Assembly (NCBI GenBank): GCA_030156225.1
Contig: JASGMW010000007.1
Span: 1-33,368, forward strand
Reading direction: 5' to 3'
From: Methanofollis sp.
GTDB lineage: Archaea > Halobacteriota > Methanomicrobia > Methanomicrobiales > Methanofollaceae
Length of the DNA stretch: 33,368 nt
Within the stretch, counting starts at the first letter, position 1. Each line of letters begins with the position of its first letter. A program made the translations under genes and the position numbers. Shown one piece after another: positions 25,204 to 33,151 of the stretch. The notes beneath the pieces were generated by a model. The model was not told the DNA's origin. It saw only the letters and a list, made by a program, of their open reading frames with translations, and made no database searches.

Positions 25204-26490
25204 ATGACGCGTTCGATGCTCCAGGTTGCGCTTGATATTCTCGAACTGCACCGGGCCGCCGGGATCGCAGAGGAAGCGGTCGCCGGCGGCGCCGACTGGA
25301 TCGAGGTGGGCACCCCCCTGATCAAGAGCGAGGGGATGGCCGCGGTGCGGCAGATCCGCGAGGCATTTCCCGACCATGTGATCGTCGCCGACATGAAGAT
25401 CGCCGACACCGGGACTGTTGAAGTGGAGATGGCAGCGAAGGCAGGCGCGAATATCGTCTGCGTCCTCGCCGACGCCGACGATGCGGCGATCGCGGAGTGC
25501 GTCCGGGCCGCCCGTCTCTATGGGGTGCGGATCATGGCCGACCTGATCAATGTCGGCGACCCGGTCGCGCGGGCGCGGGAACTGGAGGCACTCGGCGTCG
25601 ATATCGTCAATGCCCATGTGGGGATCGACCAGCAGATGATCGGTAAAAACTCGGTGGACCTCCTCAGATCTCTTGCCGGAGAGATCTCGCTCCCGCTTGC
25701 GGTCGCCGGCGGGCTCGACGCCTCGACGGCGGCGCAGGCGGTGGAGGCCGGGGCCGATATCGTCATCGTTGGAGGCTGGATCGTGAAGTCCGGCGATGTC
25801 GAAGGGTCGGCACGGCGGATCAGGGAGGCGATCGACGCGCCGTCCGTCGCCAGGCCGGTGAAAAAAACCATGGACGAGGAGATCAGGTCTCTTCTCATGC
25901 AGGTCTCGGCCCCGAACGTCACCGATGCGATGCACCGGAAAGGGGCGATGAACGGCCTTGTTCCCCTGTCCGCAGGCGTGAAGGCGGTCGGCCCGGCGGT
26001 GACGGTCCAGACCTTTGCGGGCGACTGGGCGAAACCGGTGGAGGCGATCGACGTCTGCCGCCCGGGCGACGTGCTGGTGATCAACAACGACGGCGGCACG
26101 CACGTCGCCCCGTGGGGGGAACTGGCGACCAGGAGCGCGATCAACCGCGGCGTCGCCGGGGTGGTAATCGACGGCGCCGTGCGGGATGTCGACGATATCA
26201 GGGGCCTGAAATTCCCCCTCTTTGCGCGTTCCTGCGTCCCGAACGCGGGGGAGCCGAAGGGGTTCGGCGAGATCAACGCCGAGATCGCCTGCTGCGGCCG
26301 CGAGGTCCGGCCAGGCGACTGGATCATTGCGGACGAGAGCGGCGTTGTCGTCGTCCCGAAGGAGCGCGCCTACGAGGTCGCCCGCCGCGCCCTCGAGGTG
26401 AAGAAGAACGAGGAGCGGGTGCGTGAGGAGATCGCGCGCGGCAGCACGCTTGCCGGGGTGCAGGAGCTGTACAGGTGGGAGAAGAAGTAG
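25204..26490 (+). CDS. 3-hexulose-6-phosphate synthase fused to an RraA-like domain
   Basis: The protein has 428 residues from the ATG at 25204, which lies about 23-32 bp after the TATA-like CTTAACATTA. Starts at 25162 and 25183 are possible. Residues 1 to about 210 form an HPS (OMP-decarboxylase-like) barrel: [33 protein letters not shown] and VAGGLDA. Residues about 225-410 are RraA/HMG-aldolase-like: [25 protein letters not shown] and [14 protein letters not shown]. In archaea HPS works with PHI to make ribulose 5-phosphate from fructose 6-phosphate, or to fix formaldehyde. The role of the fused domain is unclear; ribonuclease regulation is only a family label. PHI is not in the window. 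Confidence 0.9.
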   Translation: MTRSMLQVALDILELHRAAGIAEEAVAGGADWIEVGTPLIKSEGMAAVRQIREAFPDHVIVADMKIADTGTVEVEMAAKAGANIVCVLADADDAAIAECVRAARLYGVRIMADLINVGDPVARARELEALGVDIVNAHVGIDQQMIGKNSVDLLRSLAGEISLPLAVAGGLDASTAAQAVEAGADIVIVGGWIVKSGDVEGSARRIREAIDAPSVARPVKKTMDEEIRSLLMQVSAPNVTDAMHRKGAMNGLVPLSAGVKAVGPAVTVQTFAGDWAKPVEAIDVCRPGDVLVINNDGGTHVAPWGELATRSAINRGVAGVVIDGAVRDVDDIRGLKFPLFARSCVPNAGEPKGFGEINAEIACCGREVRPGDWIIADESGVVVVPKERAYEVARRALEVKKNEERVREEIARGSTLAGVQELYRWEKK

Positions 26491-27095
26491 GGGCCTCTCG
26501 AAGTGCCGCAAACGACGCGGCCGGGGGCCTGTCTGCGGGTGTCCGGAGAGAGAGGTCGGGCGTCTTTTTGATTCGGAGAGAGGCCCAGTCCCACCGCGAC
26601 GCGTGGCGGTCCGGTGGGAAGCCCGGTGCCGGGACTGAAATCCTGCAAAACCAGCCAGAACGCCACGAATAAGGCCATATTTGCCTTCTGTCTCCAGCCT
26701 GTGTCTGTTCGGTGCAGGCACGGGCGACCCGGTGTACCATCCCCCCGTGCACCCTCAAAAAAACCCGTATGGGGCTCAATTTCCCCTTTTTGTGCAATGA
26801 GATCTTCATGATCCGGGCATTTCTCAGATGCTCCTCATATCCCAGGTATTTTTGATAATGGGGGAAATTCAATGCCATTTTATCAGGCTGGTGGCGGTCG
26901 CCGCGGCTCAAGACATGCTGGAGGGTATGGTGCCGGCGGCAGGGAGGCTGAGGTGCCGCAGCAGGAGGCAAAAATCCGTGCATTTCTATGGGCTTCAGGC
27001 GTGATGAATGGGAATTTGAGACCAGAAATACGATATTTTTAGATTGGGAAGACTTTATCCCGTCCCATCCCCCACGATCCTCCGGAACACTATTC
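26491..27095. other. Gene-free stretch with clustered inverted repeats
   Basis: No convincing coding frame was found in 605 bp. A CGGAGAGAG repeat occurs at 26544 and 26574. CAGTCCC (26586-26592) pairs with GGGACTG (26631-26637) around an inner hairpin ACCGC/GCGGT (26593-26597, 26606-26610). GGTGTAC (26730-26736) pairs with GTGCACC (26746-26752). GGGG (26771-26774) and CCCC (26783-26786) are followed by TTTTT. CGATATTTTTA at 27031-27041 is the probable TATA box of the next gene. A structured RNA is possible (see findings). Confidence 0.45.
26771..26791 (+). terminator. Hairpin with T-run in the gene-free stretch
   Basis: GGGG-N8-CCCC is followed by five T. On the other strand CCC-ATAC-GGG (complement of 26762-26773) is followed by a T-run (complement of the A-run just before 26762). 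The site could thus end transcripts in both directions. Confidence 0.4.
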
Positions 27096-27773
27096 ATGAA
27101 GATCTGCGCAGTACAGGGAAGCCCGCGGGGCATGGGAAGCAGGACGCGAAAACTGGCGCGCTGGGTGCTCGACGGCGCCGCCGAAGCCGGGGCCGATGTG
27201 GATCTGGTGGACCTCACCGACCTTCAGATCACTCCCTGCACCGCCTGCAACAGCTGCAGCCTGGACGGCTCCTGCGTCTTCGCCGACGATTTCAGCGCCG
27301 TGTATGCGCGGATGATCGACGCCGACGGCCTGGTCCTCGCCTCGCCGGTGTACGTCGACGGTGTCACCGGCCAGATGAAGATCTTCATCGACCGCCTGGC
27401 CGACGCCATCCACTACCAGACCTGCACCGGGAAGTACGGCTGCGCCGTCGCCACCACCGCGTGCTCGGGCGGCGACGACGTCGTCGCCTACCTGAACCAT
27501 GTGCTCAACTATCTGGGCGTGATCGCCGTCGACGGGATGAGCGTTGCGCTCGGCGACGATCCCGGGGCGATCTTCGGGGCCGAAGCGGGAGCGCGTGATC
27601 TCGGGCAGAGACTTGCGGCGGCGATCCGCACGCGTTCGTCCTATCCCGATCAGGAGGCGAAGCTTGCGGAGAACCGCGCCTGCTTTGCCGCAATCGTGCG
27701 GGAGAACCGGGACTGGCGTCCCGAGGACTACGACCGCTGGGTCGAGATGGGATGGATCGAGAAAAAAGAGTGA
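27096..27773 (+). CDS. Iron-sulfur flavoprotein / NADPH-dependent FMN reductase family
   Basis: The protein has 225 residues from the ATG at 27096; a longer frame from 26988 crosses the promoter. ICAVQGSPRGMGSRTRKL (3-20) is the flavodoxin-like FMN phosphate loop. Cys48, Cys51, Cys54 and Cys60 give CX2CX2CX5C, the compact 4Fe-4S motif of methanogen iron-sulfur flavoproteins (Isf). LASPVYVDGVTGQMKIFIDR follows as in the family. Isf moves electrons between ferredoxin and acceptors, including oxygen species in Methanosarcina. The role here is not known in detail. A TATA-like box at 27031-27041 predicts a start near 27066. A seven-T run at 27778-27784 ends the gene. Confidence 0.9.
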   Translation: MKICAVQGSPRGMGSRTRKLARWVLDGAAEAGADVDLVDLTDLQITPCTACNSCSLDGSCVFADDFSAVYARMIDADGLVLASPVYVDGVTGQMKIFIDRLADAIHYQTCTGKYGCAVATTACSGGDDVVAYLNHVLNYLGVIAVDGMSVALGDDPGAIFGAEAGARDLGQRLAAAIRTRSSYPDQEAKLAENRACFAAIVRENRDWRPEDYDRWVEMGWIEKKE

Positions 27774-27777
27774 AACC

Positions 27778-27784
27778 TTTTTTT
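27778..27784 (+). terminator. T-run after the iron-sulfur flavoprotein gene
   Basis: Seven T residues begin 4 nt after the stop codon, compatible with archaeal U-tract termination. No other clear feature lies in the 166-bp convergent gap. Confidence 0.4.
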
Positions 27785-27939
27785 CTGAATGTACTGGCTC
27801 TGTTAACGCTCGTGCGGAGCCGCGAAAAGTGAGACCCGAAATATTCCCGCTCTTTGTGTCTTTGTGCGAGATGTTCTCGACATACTACGAAGGGAACAAT
27901 TGACCCTGGCGGCTGAATGTCAGGTGTTTCTCGTTGGTA

Positions 27940-28863
27940 TCATGTGTCTTCGAAATAATCCAGATCGATCTTTTTGATGATGTAGGACGTATACGGCGAC
28001 ACGCCCACATTGTAGTCGATCATCAGGTTTGCCAGCGTTTTTCCATCGATCATCACCACTTTCTGCTCGATTCTGGTGACATATTCCCGTGCTTCATTCG
28101 AGAAATCGGACGTTGTAATGAACACTCCCTTTTTTGCCCGGTTCCCTGCAAGACTCCCGACAAATGCCTGTACAATCGGCCTTCCAACCGTTTTCTGCCA
28201 TCTCTTCGCCTGAATTGCGATAAAGTCCAGTCCGAGACGGTCTTCCTTGATGATGCCGTCTATTCCGTCGTCGCCCGTCCTGCCGATCGCCTTTCCCGCA
28301 TCGGCAATCGAACCGCCGTAACCCATTGCGACGAGAAGATCGACCACCAGCCTTTCGAAAAAATCAGGCGTGCATTGCATGACGCGGGCGATCACTTCTT
28401 GCGACAGCTCTTTTTGGATCTGCTCGTAACCGGCCTCAAGCATCTCCTCGGGTGTCTGATCTGAATTTTCTGCATTTTCATCCTCGGATGCGTCTGATGT
28501 TGATCGTTGCGATCTCTCCCCGGAAGAGGATTTTTTATGAAATTCCGGGAACTGACTGAGATATGCATGGTCGATTCGTTCCGGGCCGGTTGTCAGGACG
28601 TCAAGCCCGCGTTGCGTGATTAAAAGGACGCCTCTTGATGGTTTTTCAATACATCTCGATTGCGTCAGGTATGCAGTCGCCCAATCCACCCGGTTGTCAA
28701 GGATCCGTTGCCTGCCGCCGGGAAGGCGTTGATCACGTTCAGAATCTGATAAATGGAACTGTTCGGCCATCGTGTCGATGACCTCGTTCCTTGGATGATT
28801 TTTCCCGTCTGAAAGAATTTTAAGAATCGGTCGAATGAGGGTTTGAAAATCTGGAATTGTCAT
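27940..28863 (-). CDS. mrr: Mrr-type restriction endonuclease
   Basis: The protein has 307 residues. About residues 1-110 form a winged-helix Mrr N-terminal domain (LIRPILKILSDGKNHPRNEV and so on). A low-complexity acidic linker covers about 112-142. The C-terminal PD-(D/E)xK domain starts near 165 (TPDFFERLVVDLLVAMGYGG) and contains GDDGIDGII (197-205) and IAIQAKRW (215-222), giving Asp202 and Gln218-Ala-Lys220. Mrr proteins cut methylated or foreign DNA (type IV restriction). No methyltransferase gene lies nearby. Base composition is visibly lower in GC than its neighbours, suggesting horizontal acquisition. A TATA-like GTATTATTC lies upstream on the minus strand. Confidence 0.88.
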   Translation of the reverse strand: MTIPDFQTLIRPILKILSDGKNHPRNEVIDTMAEQFHLSDSERDQRLPGGRQRILDNRVDWATAYLTQSRCIEKPSRGVLLITQRGLDVLTTGPERIDHAYLSQFPEFHKKSSSGERSQRSTSDASEDENAENSDQTPEEMLEAGYEQIQKELSQEVIARVMQCTPDFFERLVVDLLVAMGYGGSIADAGKAIGRTGDDGIDGIIKEDRLGLDFIAIQAKRWQKTVGRPIVQAFVGSLAGNRAKKGVFITTSDFSNEAREYVTRIEQKVVMIDGKTLANLMIDYNVGVSPYTSYIIKKIDLDYFEDT

Positions 28864-28934
28864 TCATGGTGGTGTGCACCTTCATCCTACATATGATATT
28901 CGAATAATACTCAAAAAGAATGGATATCAGATCT

Positions 28935-29366
28935 TCACCTGAACTGTTCGGCGCCGAGCAGTTTTCCGCCGGCGTCCAGCACCTTCGTGATCCCCTCTTC
29001 GACTCTGTCCACGCGGAGGATCAGCACCGCCCCTTCCTTCCCCGAATAGGCGTACGAATATTCGATATTGATCCCGGCATCGCCCAGGATGCTGGCGATA
29101 TCGAAGAGGCCGCCGGGCTCGTCCCGCATGGCGACGGCGATCACATCGGTGAACGAGACCATGAACCCGAGTTTGGTGAGGGTTTCATAGGCTGCATCGG
29201 GTTTGTTCACGAGCGCCCGCACCACCCCAAACCCGTTCGCCTCCGCGATCGAGAAGGCGAGGATATTGATCCCGGCCTCTTCGAGCGCATGGGCGATCGC
29301 CGCCAGGCGTCCGGGCTTGTTCTCCGAAAAGATCGAGATCTGCTTGATGATATACTTCTCCGTCAT
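28935..29366 (-). CDS. Double ACT-domain protein
   Basis: The protein has 143 residues from the ATG whose complement is at 29364-29366, 1 bp after the paaK stop. A start seven codons earlier would overlap paaK. Two ACT units are visible: IKQISIFSENKPGRLAAIA (from about residue 6) and, in the second half, DVIAVAMRDEPGGLFDIAS. ACT domains bind small ligands, often amino acids. Stand-alone double-ACT proteins commonly follow paaK-type genes, where they may sense aromatic amino acids or regulate the ligase. It is the last gene of the minus-strand paaK operon. Confidence 0.88.
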   Translation of the reverse strand: MTEKYIIKQISIFSENKPGRLAAIAHALEEAGINILAFSIAEANGFGVVRALVNKPDAAYETLTKLGFMVSFTDVIAVAMRDEPGGLFDIASILGDAGINIEYSYAYSGKEGAVLILRVDRVEEGITKVLDAGGKLLGAEQFR

Positions 29367-29367
29367 T

Positions 29368-30672
29368 TCAGTACACTCTCCGGTCAATCACTCTCTTCGC
29401 CTTCCCCTCGAATCTCGGGAGGCTTCCCGGCGCCACGAGTTCCACGTCGGCCGCCACGTTCAGGGAGTTTCTCAGTTCGTGGCCGACCTTCGCCTTCATC
29501 TTCATGAGATCGGTGATCTTGTCGGAAAAGGCGTCCGGGCTCATCTCCACCCGCACCAGCATCGAGTCCAGCGCGCCCTTCCGGTCAACCTCGATCTGGA
29601 ACGCCGACCCGAGCACCTCGGGGATGCCCATCAGGGTGTGCTCCACCTGCGACGGGAAGACATTGATCCCGCGCACGATGAGCATGTCGTCGACCCGCCC
29701 CTGGATGCGCATGATCCGCGGCGAGGTCCGCCCGCAGGGGCAGACCGCATCGTCGAGCATGGTGACGTCCCCCACCCGGTAGCGGATCATCGGAAGGGCC
29801 TCCTTTTTCAGGACGGTCATCACCAGTTCGCCCTTCTCGCCGGCCGGGAGCTGCTCCCCGGTCTCCGGATCGATGATCTCCGGATAGGCGATGTCCCCCC
29901 AGATATGGATGCCGTGCTGTTCGGCGCACTCGGTGAACATCGGCCCCGACATCTCTGAGGTGCCGTAGATATCGAAGACCCTGATCCCGAGCGAATCCTG
30001 GAGTTTCGTGCGCATCCGCTCCGACCAGGGCTCGGCCCCCAGCACCCCCACCCGCAGGTTCGTATCGTTCTTGATCGAGACACCCATCTTCCCGGCCGTC
30101 TCGCCCAGGTGGACAAGGTACGACGGGGTGCAGGCGATCGACGTCACGTGCAGATCCTGCATCAACTCGATCTGGCGCTCGGTGTTCCCCGTGCCGATGG
30201 GCAGCACCGTCGCCCCGATCCGCTCGGCCCCGTAGTGCAGGCCGAGGCCGCCGGTGAAGAGCCCGTAACCGTAACTCACCTGCATCACATCGCCCTCGCC
30301 GAGGCCGCAGGCGGTGAGGGATCTGGCGACCGAGGTCGTCCATGCTTCGAGGTCGTTTGCCGTATAGCCGACGACGGTGGGTTTGCCGGTCGTCCCCGAG
30401 GAGACATGGTAACGCACCAGTTCGTCCTGCGAGGCCGTGAAGATCCGGTCGGGATAGTTGTCCCGCAGATCGCTTTTATACATGAAGGGAAGCGTTGCGA
30501 TATCGTCGAGCGTTCTGATGTCGTCCGGGTGGACGCCAGCCGCCCGCATCCGCTCATGGTAGAAGGCCGAGAAACTGTACAGCCGGTAGACGAGCATCTT
30601 GAGCAGACGATACTGGAGCCGCTTCAGATCCCCGGGCGGCATCTCCTCGATCCGCGGGTCCCAGACCCTCAC
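29368..30672 (-). CDS. paaK: Phenylacetate-CoA ligase family, copy 1
   Basis: The protein has 434 residues from a GTG at 30672. The start gives the family-typical VWDPRIEEMP opening and overlaps the previous stop by 4 bp (GTGA). AMP-binding motifs are SSGTTGKPTV (91-100), DIYGTSEMSGP, RYRVGDVTML and GRVDDMLIVRGINVFPSQVE. CPCGR is a Cys pair seen in this family. The enzyme forms aryl-CoA from an aryl acid, ATP and CoA. In methanogens it likely acts on phenylacetate or indoleacetate to recover aromatic amino acids (inference from family knowledge). It is followed by the double-ACT gene. Confidence 0.9.
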   Translation of the reverse strand: MRVWDPRIEEMPPGDLKRLQYRLLKMLVYRLYSFSAFYHERMRAAGVHPDDIRTLDDIATLPFMYKSDLRDNYPDRIFTASQDELVRYHVSSGTTGKPTVVGYTANDLEAWTTSVARSLTACGLGEGDVMQVSYGYGLFTGGLGLHYGAERIGATVLPIGTGNTERQIELMQDLHVTSIACTPSYLVHLGETAGKMGVSIKNDTNLRVGVLGAEPWSERMRTKLQDSLGIRVFDIYGTSEMSGPMFTECAEQHGIHIWGDIAYPEIIDPETGEQLPAGEKGELVMTVLKKEALPMIRYRVGDVTMLDDAVCPCGRTSPRIMRIQGRVDDMLIVRGINVFPSQVEHTLMGIPEVLGSAFQIEVDRKGALDSMLVRVEMSPDAFSDKITDLMKMKAKVGHELRNSLNVAADVELVAPGSLPRFEGKAKRVIDRRVY

Positions 30673-31961
30673 CAGATCGCCCCCCGTCGATCGACCACGC
30701 GCTTTGTCTTGCCTTCGAAGCGCGGGAGAGTGCCGGGCTCCACGAACGTCACCGTCGTCCGCAGATTCAGCGTCTCCCTGATCGCCCCGGCCACCTTCTT
30801 CTGGAGCCGCTGGAGCTCGGCGAGCTCGCCGGAGAAGTAGTTCCTGTTGATCTCCACCTCGATCGTCATCTCATCAATATGGTTGATCCTGTCCACATAA
30901 ACCATATACTGATCCCCGACTTCTGGAAGAGAGAGAAGCGTGTGTTCGATCTGGGAAGGGAAGACGTTGATGCCGCGGATGACGAGCATGTCGTCGGCCC
31001 GGCCGGAAAGGCGTGCAATCTTTTTGCCGCGCCCGCACGGGCAATCGTCCGTGAGGAATCTGGTGATGTCGCCGGTCCGGTAACGGATCAGGGGCATCGC
31101 CTCCTTGACGAGGGGGGTGATCACCAGTTCTCCGGTCTCGCCGTCGGGCAGTCGTTCCCCGGTCTCCGGGTCGATGATCTCGGCGAGGTAGCAGTCGTGC
31201 CAGATATGGAGCCCGTCTTTTTCCGGGCACTCGAAGGCGACGCCCGGGCCGTACATCTCGCTCATCCCGTAACTGTCGTAGGCATCGATACCGAGACGCG
31301 TTTCCAGCTCCTTTCGCATGTTTTCTGACCAGGGTTCGGCGCCGAAGGTGGCGATCTTCAGGGTGTCGAGCGACGCCCCCATCTCCTCGGCCACCTCGGC
31401 CAGGTGCAGGCCATAGCCGGGGGTGCTGTTGATCGCCGTGACCCCGAAGTCCTCGATCATCTCGATCTGCCGTTTCGTGTTCCCGGTGGAGCTCGGGATC
31501 ACGGTCATCCCGATCCGCTCGGCCCCGTAGTGGAAGCCGAGACCGCCGGTGAATAACCCGTAGCCGAGGATGTTCTGGAAAACGTCGTCTTCGGTCAGGC
31601 CGACCATCGTCAGGTTCCGTGCGATCAGTTCAGACCAGGTGTCGAGATCCCGGCGGGTATAGCCGACGACGGTGGGCTTTCCGGTCGTTCCCGAGGTCGT
31701 GTGGATCCTGACCACCTCGCGCTTCGGCACCGCAAAAAAACCGAAGGGGTAGCCCTCCCTGAGGTCTTTTTTCGTTGTGAAGGGCAGTTTTTCGATATCG
31801 TCAAGCGTCCGTATGTCCCGGGGTGCGACCCCGGCTTCCTGAAACGTCCGCCGATAGAACTCGACATTCTGAACCTGGCGCACCGTCCACTTCAGCCGGG
31901 AGAGTTGCAGCGCCTCAAGGTCGTCCCCTCCCATCGTCTCCATTTCCCTGTTCCAGAACAT
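30669..31961 (-). CDS. paaK: Phenylacetate-CoA ligase family, copy 2
   Basis: The protein has 430 residues from the ATG whose complement is at 31959-31961. AGGA lies 7 nt before it on the minus strand; the frame is open further upstream without family similarity. Motifs are SGTTGKPT (90-97), DSYGMSEMYGP, IRYRTGDITRF, CPCGRGK and GRADDMLVIRGINVFPSQIE. It is a clear paralogue of the gene downstream, probably an old duplication with divergent substrate range. It is first in the operon, with the next start inside its stop (GTGA). A TATA-like site at 32012-32024 serves the unit. Confidence 0.9.
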   Translation of the reverse strand: MFWNREMETMGGDDLEALQLSRLKWTVRQVQNVEFYRRTFQEAGVAPRDIRTLDDIEKLPFTTKKDLREGYPFGFFAVPKREVVRIHTTSGTTGKPTVVGYTRRDLDTWSELIARNLTMVGLTEDDVFQNILGYGLFTGGLGFHYGAERIGMTVIPSSTGNTKRQIEMIEDFGVTAINSTPGYGLHLAEVAEEMGASLDTLKIATFGAEPWSENMRKELETRLGIDAYDSYGMSEMYGPGVAFECPEKDGLHIWHDCYLAEIIDPETGERLPDGETGELVITPLVKEAMPLIRYRTGDITRFLTDDCPCGRGKKIARLSGRADDMLVIRGINVFPSQIEHTLLSLPEVGDQYMVYVDRINHIDEMTIEVEINRNYFSGELAELQRLQKKVAGAIRETLNLRTTVTFVEPGTLPRFEGKTKRVVDRRGAIW

Positions 31962-32296
31962 GCACAATCCTTTCTGTCCCGCTGGCACTGCCGGCGCGGC
32001 CGCGGGCGATGTGTATACTATATGGTCGCGACCCGCCAATAACCTTGTCGTGCTCTGGCATGGCGCGCCGGCGCAGATCGGCTCCGGCACATTCCTCCTG
32101 CCGGTCGATCCCGTTTATGGGATGGGACGAGGTCGAGTTGGTCCCGAAAAAAAGAATGTTGTGTTCGGCATTGAACCCGAGTGTGCGGAAGAAGCGGGCG
32201 AGTATTTCCCTGACGGTCGTGCGAAACCGCTCCGGGCTCCACGACCGCAGCCTGAAGGTCCGGGCCGATGTTCGCGCAGGGGTAAGCCGATCCGCA
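31962..32296. other. Intergenic region, 335 bp, no confident gene
   Basis: The region contains the paaK promoter (32012-32024). The remainder, between the promoter and the 3' end of the UvsE-like gene, holds only open frames without recognisable families and no tRNA-like signature. It may be remnant DNA. Confidence 0.5.
32012..32024 (-). promoter_or_regulatory. TATA-like box for the paaK operon
   Basis: GTATACTATATGG on the plus strand reads CCATATAGTATAC on the minus strand, about 51-63 bp before the ATG. It predicts transcription starting near 31988 and a leader of about 27 nt that contains AGGA. Confidence 0.5.
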
Positions 32297-33151
32297 TCAC
32301 TCTTTCAGGCCGGCAGCGTGCAGGCACCTTCGTTTCGGCACAAGCCTGGGTTCTTCGAAGGCCGCGATCATGGCTATCATGGCACTCCGTTCTCCGTCCG
32401 CGAAATCGACCAGAATATCGAGGTCCAGGGGTCGGGAAAGCGTGAGAAAAGAGAGGAACTGCCGGGCGTCGATGGTGGGGGCAGTGGTGTCCGCATCTTT
32501 TCCAGGCAGGGAAAACCTGACCAGGGGAAGACCGTCGTTTTTTCGCCAGGTGCGTGCGCAGGCGTCGAGCAGATCTGCAACGATCCCTTCCTTTCCGGCA
32601 TAATAATGGTCGTACATGATCGGGACGCTGCATTCGCGGGAGATTTCACAGCACCGAACGATGGTCCAGACATCGTCGTTCAGCACGGCCAGGCGTCTCC
32701 TGACTTCCGGCGGTGCGATGTCGAACTGTTCGTAGAACTTCTCGGGGTCTCCAGGCCGTGTCGGTATCCGTGCATCCTCTCCGAGGCCCATGGCGCCGAG
32801 CACCGTTGCCGCGTATTCATAGTAGTCCGGATAGGACCCCGGGCCCGAGAACGGCACGCCGGGCCGTATCGCGATGCGCATTCCCATCTCTCTGACGAAT
32901 GCTCCGAGAGCAGCAAAATCGGCTGCGAACTCCTCTGTCCATTTCAGCGTGTTCAGGGGGTGGGCGGCATACGGTACGAGGCCGGCATCCAGTACGAGGA
33001 GGTGGAGACCTGCCTTCAGGTTGAATTCCAGGGTGCGTGCCAGACGGGAGAGGTTTTTTGCAGTCGTCCATACCTGAGCATCCTCAGAATATGCGATGGG
33101 ATTGAACGCGCGATCCGACGAGCACCCGGCACTGCAGTACCCTACTTTCAT
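32297..33151 (-). CDS. UvsE-like TIM-barrel protein with altered active site
   Basis: The protein has 284 residues from the ATG at 33151. A TATA-like TTTTTATAG lies about 30-38 bp upstream, so the transcript may be near-leaderless. The N-terminus follows the UV-damage endonuclease (UvdE/UvsE) pattern: MKVGYC, NLSRLARTLEFNLKAGLHLL, LVPYAAHPLNTLKWTEEF and FVREMGMRIAIRPG. Places where the family has metal ligands appear changed: the HPGQF-type His is Arg in IRPGVPF, the LENDE-type Glu is Leu in AVLNDD, and the DxHHH-type cluster reads DHYYAG. It is therefore probably not a classical UV endonuclease. It may be a sugar-phosphate-isomerase-like barrel or a degenerate paralogue. Alignment was by eye. 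Confidence 0.7.
   Translation of the reverse strand: MKVGYCSAGCSSDRAFNPIAYSEDAQVWTTAKNLSRLARTLEFNLKAGLHLLVLDAGLVPYAAHPLNTLKWTEEFAADFAALGAFVREMGMRIAIRPGVPFSGPGSYPDYYEYAATVLGAMGLGEDARIPTRPGDPEKFYEQFDIAPPEVRRRLAVLNDDVWTIVRCCEISRECSVPIMYDHYYAGKEGIVADLLDACARTWRKNDGLPLVRFSLPGKDADTTAPTIDARQFLSFLTLSRPLDLDILVDFADGERSAMIAMIAAFEEPRLVPKRRCLHAAGLKE

Noticed and set aside
26324-27217. Minus-strand open frame of 297 codons across the gene-free stretch
   Set aside because: It overlaps the ends of two real genes, its composition is Arg/Pro/Ser-rich, and it crosses the hairpin-T-run site; no motif was recognised.
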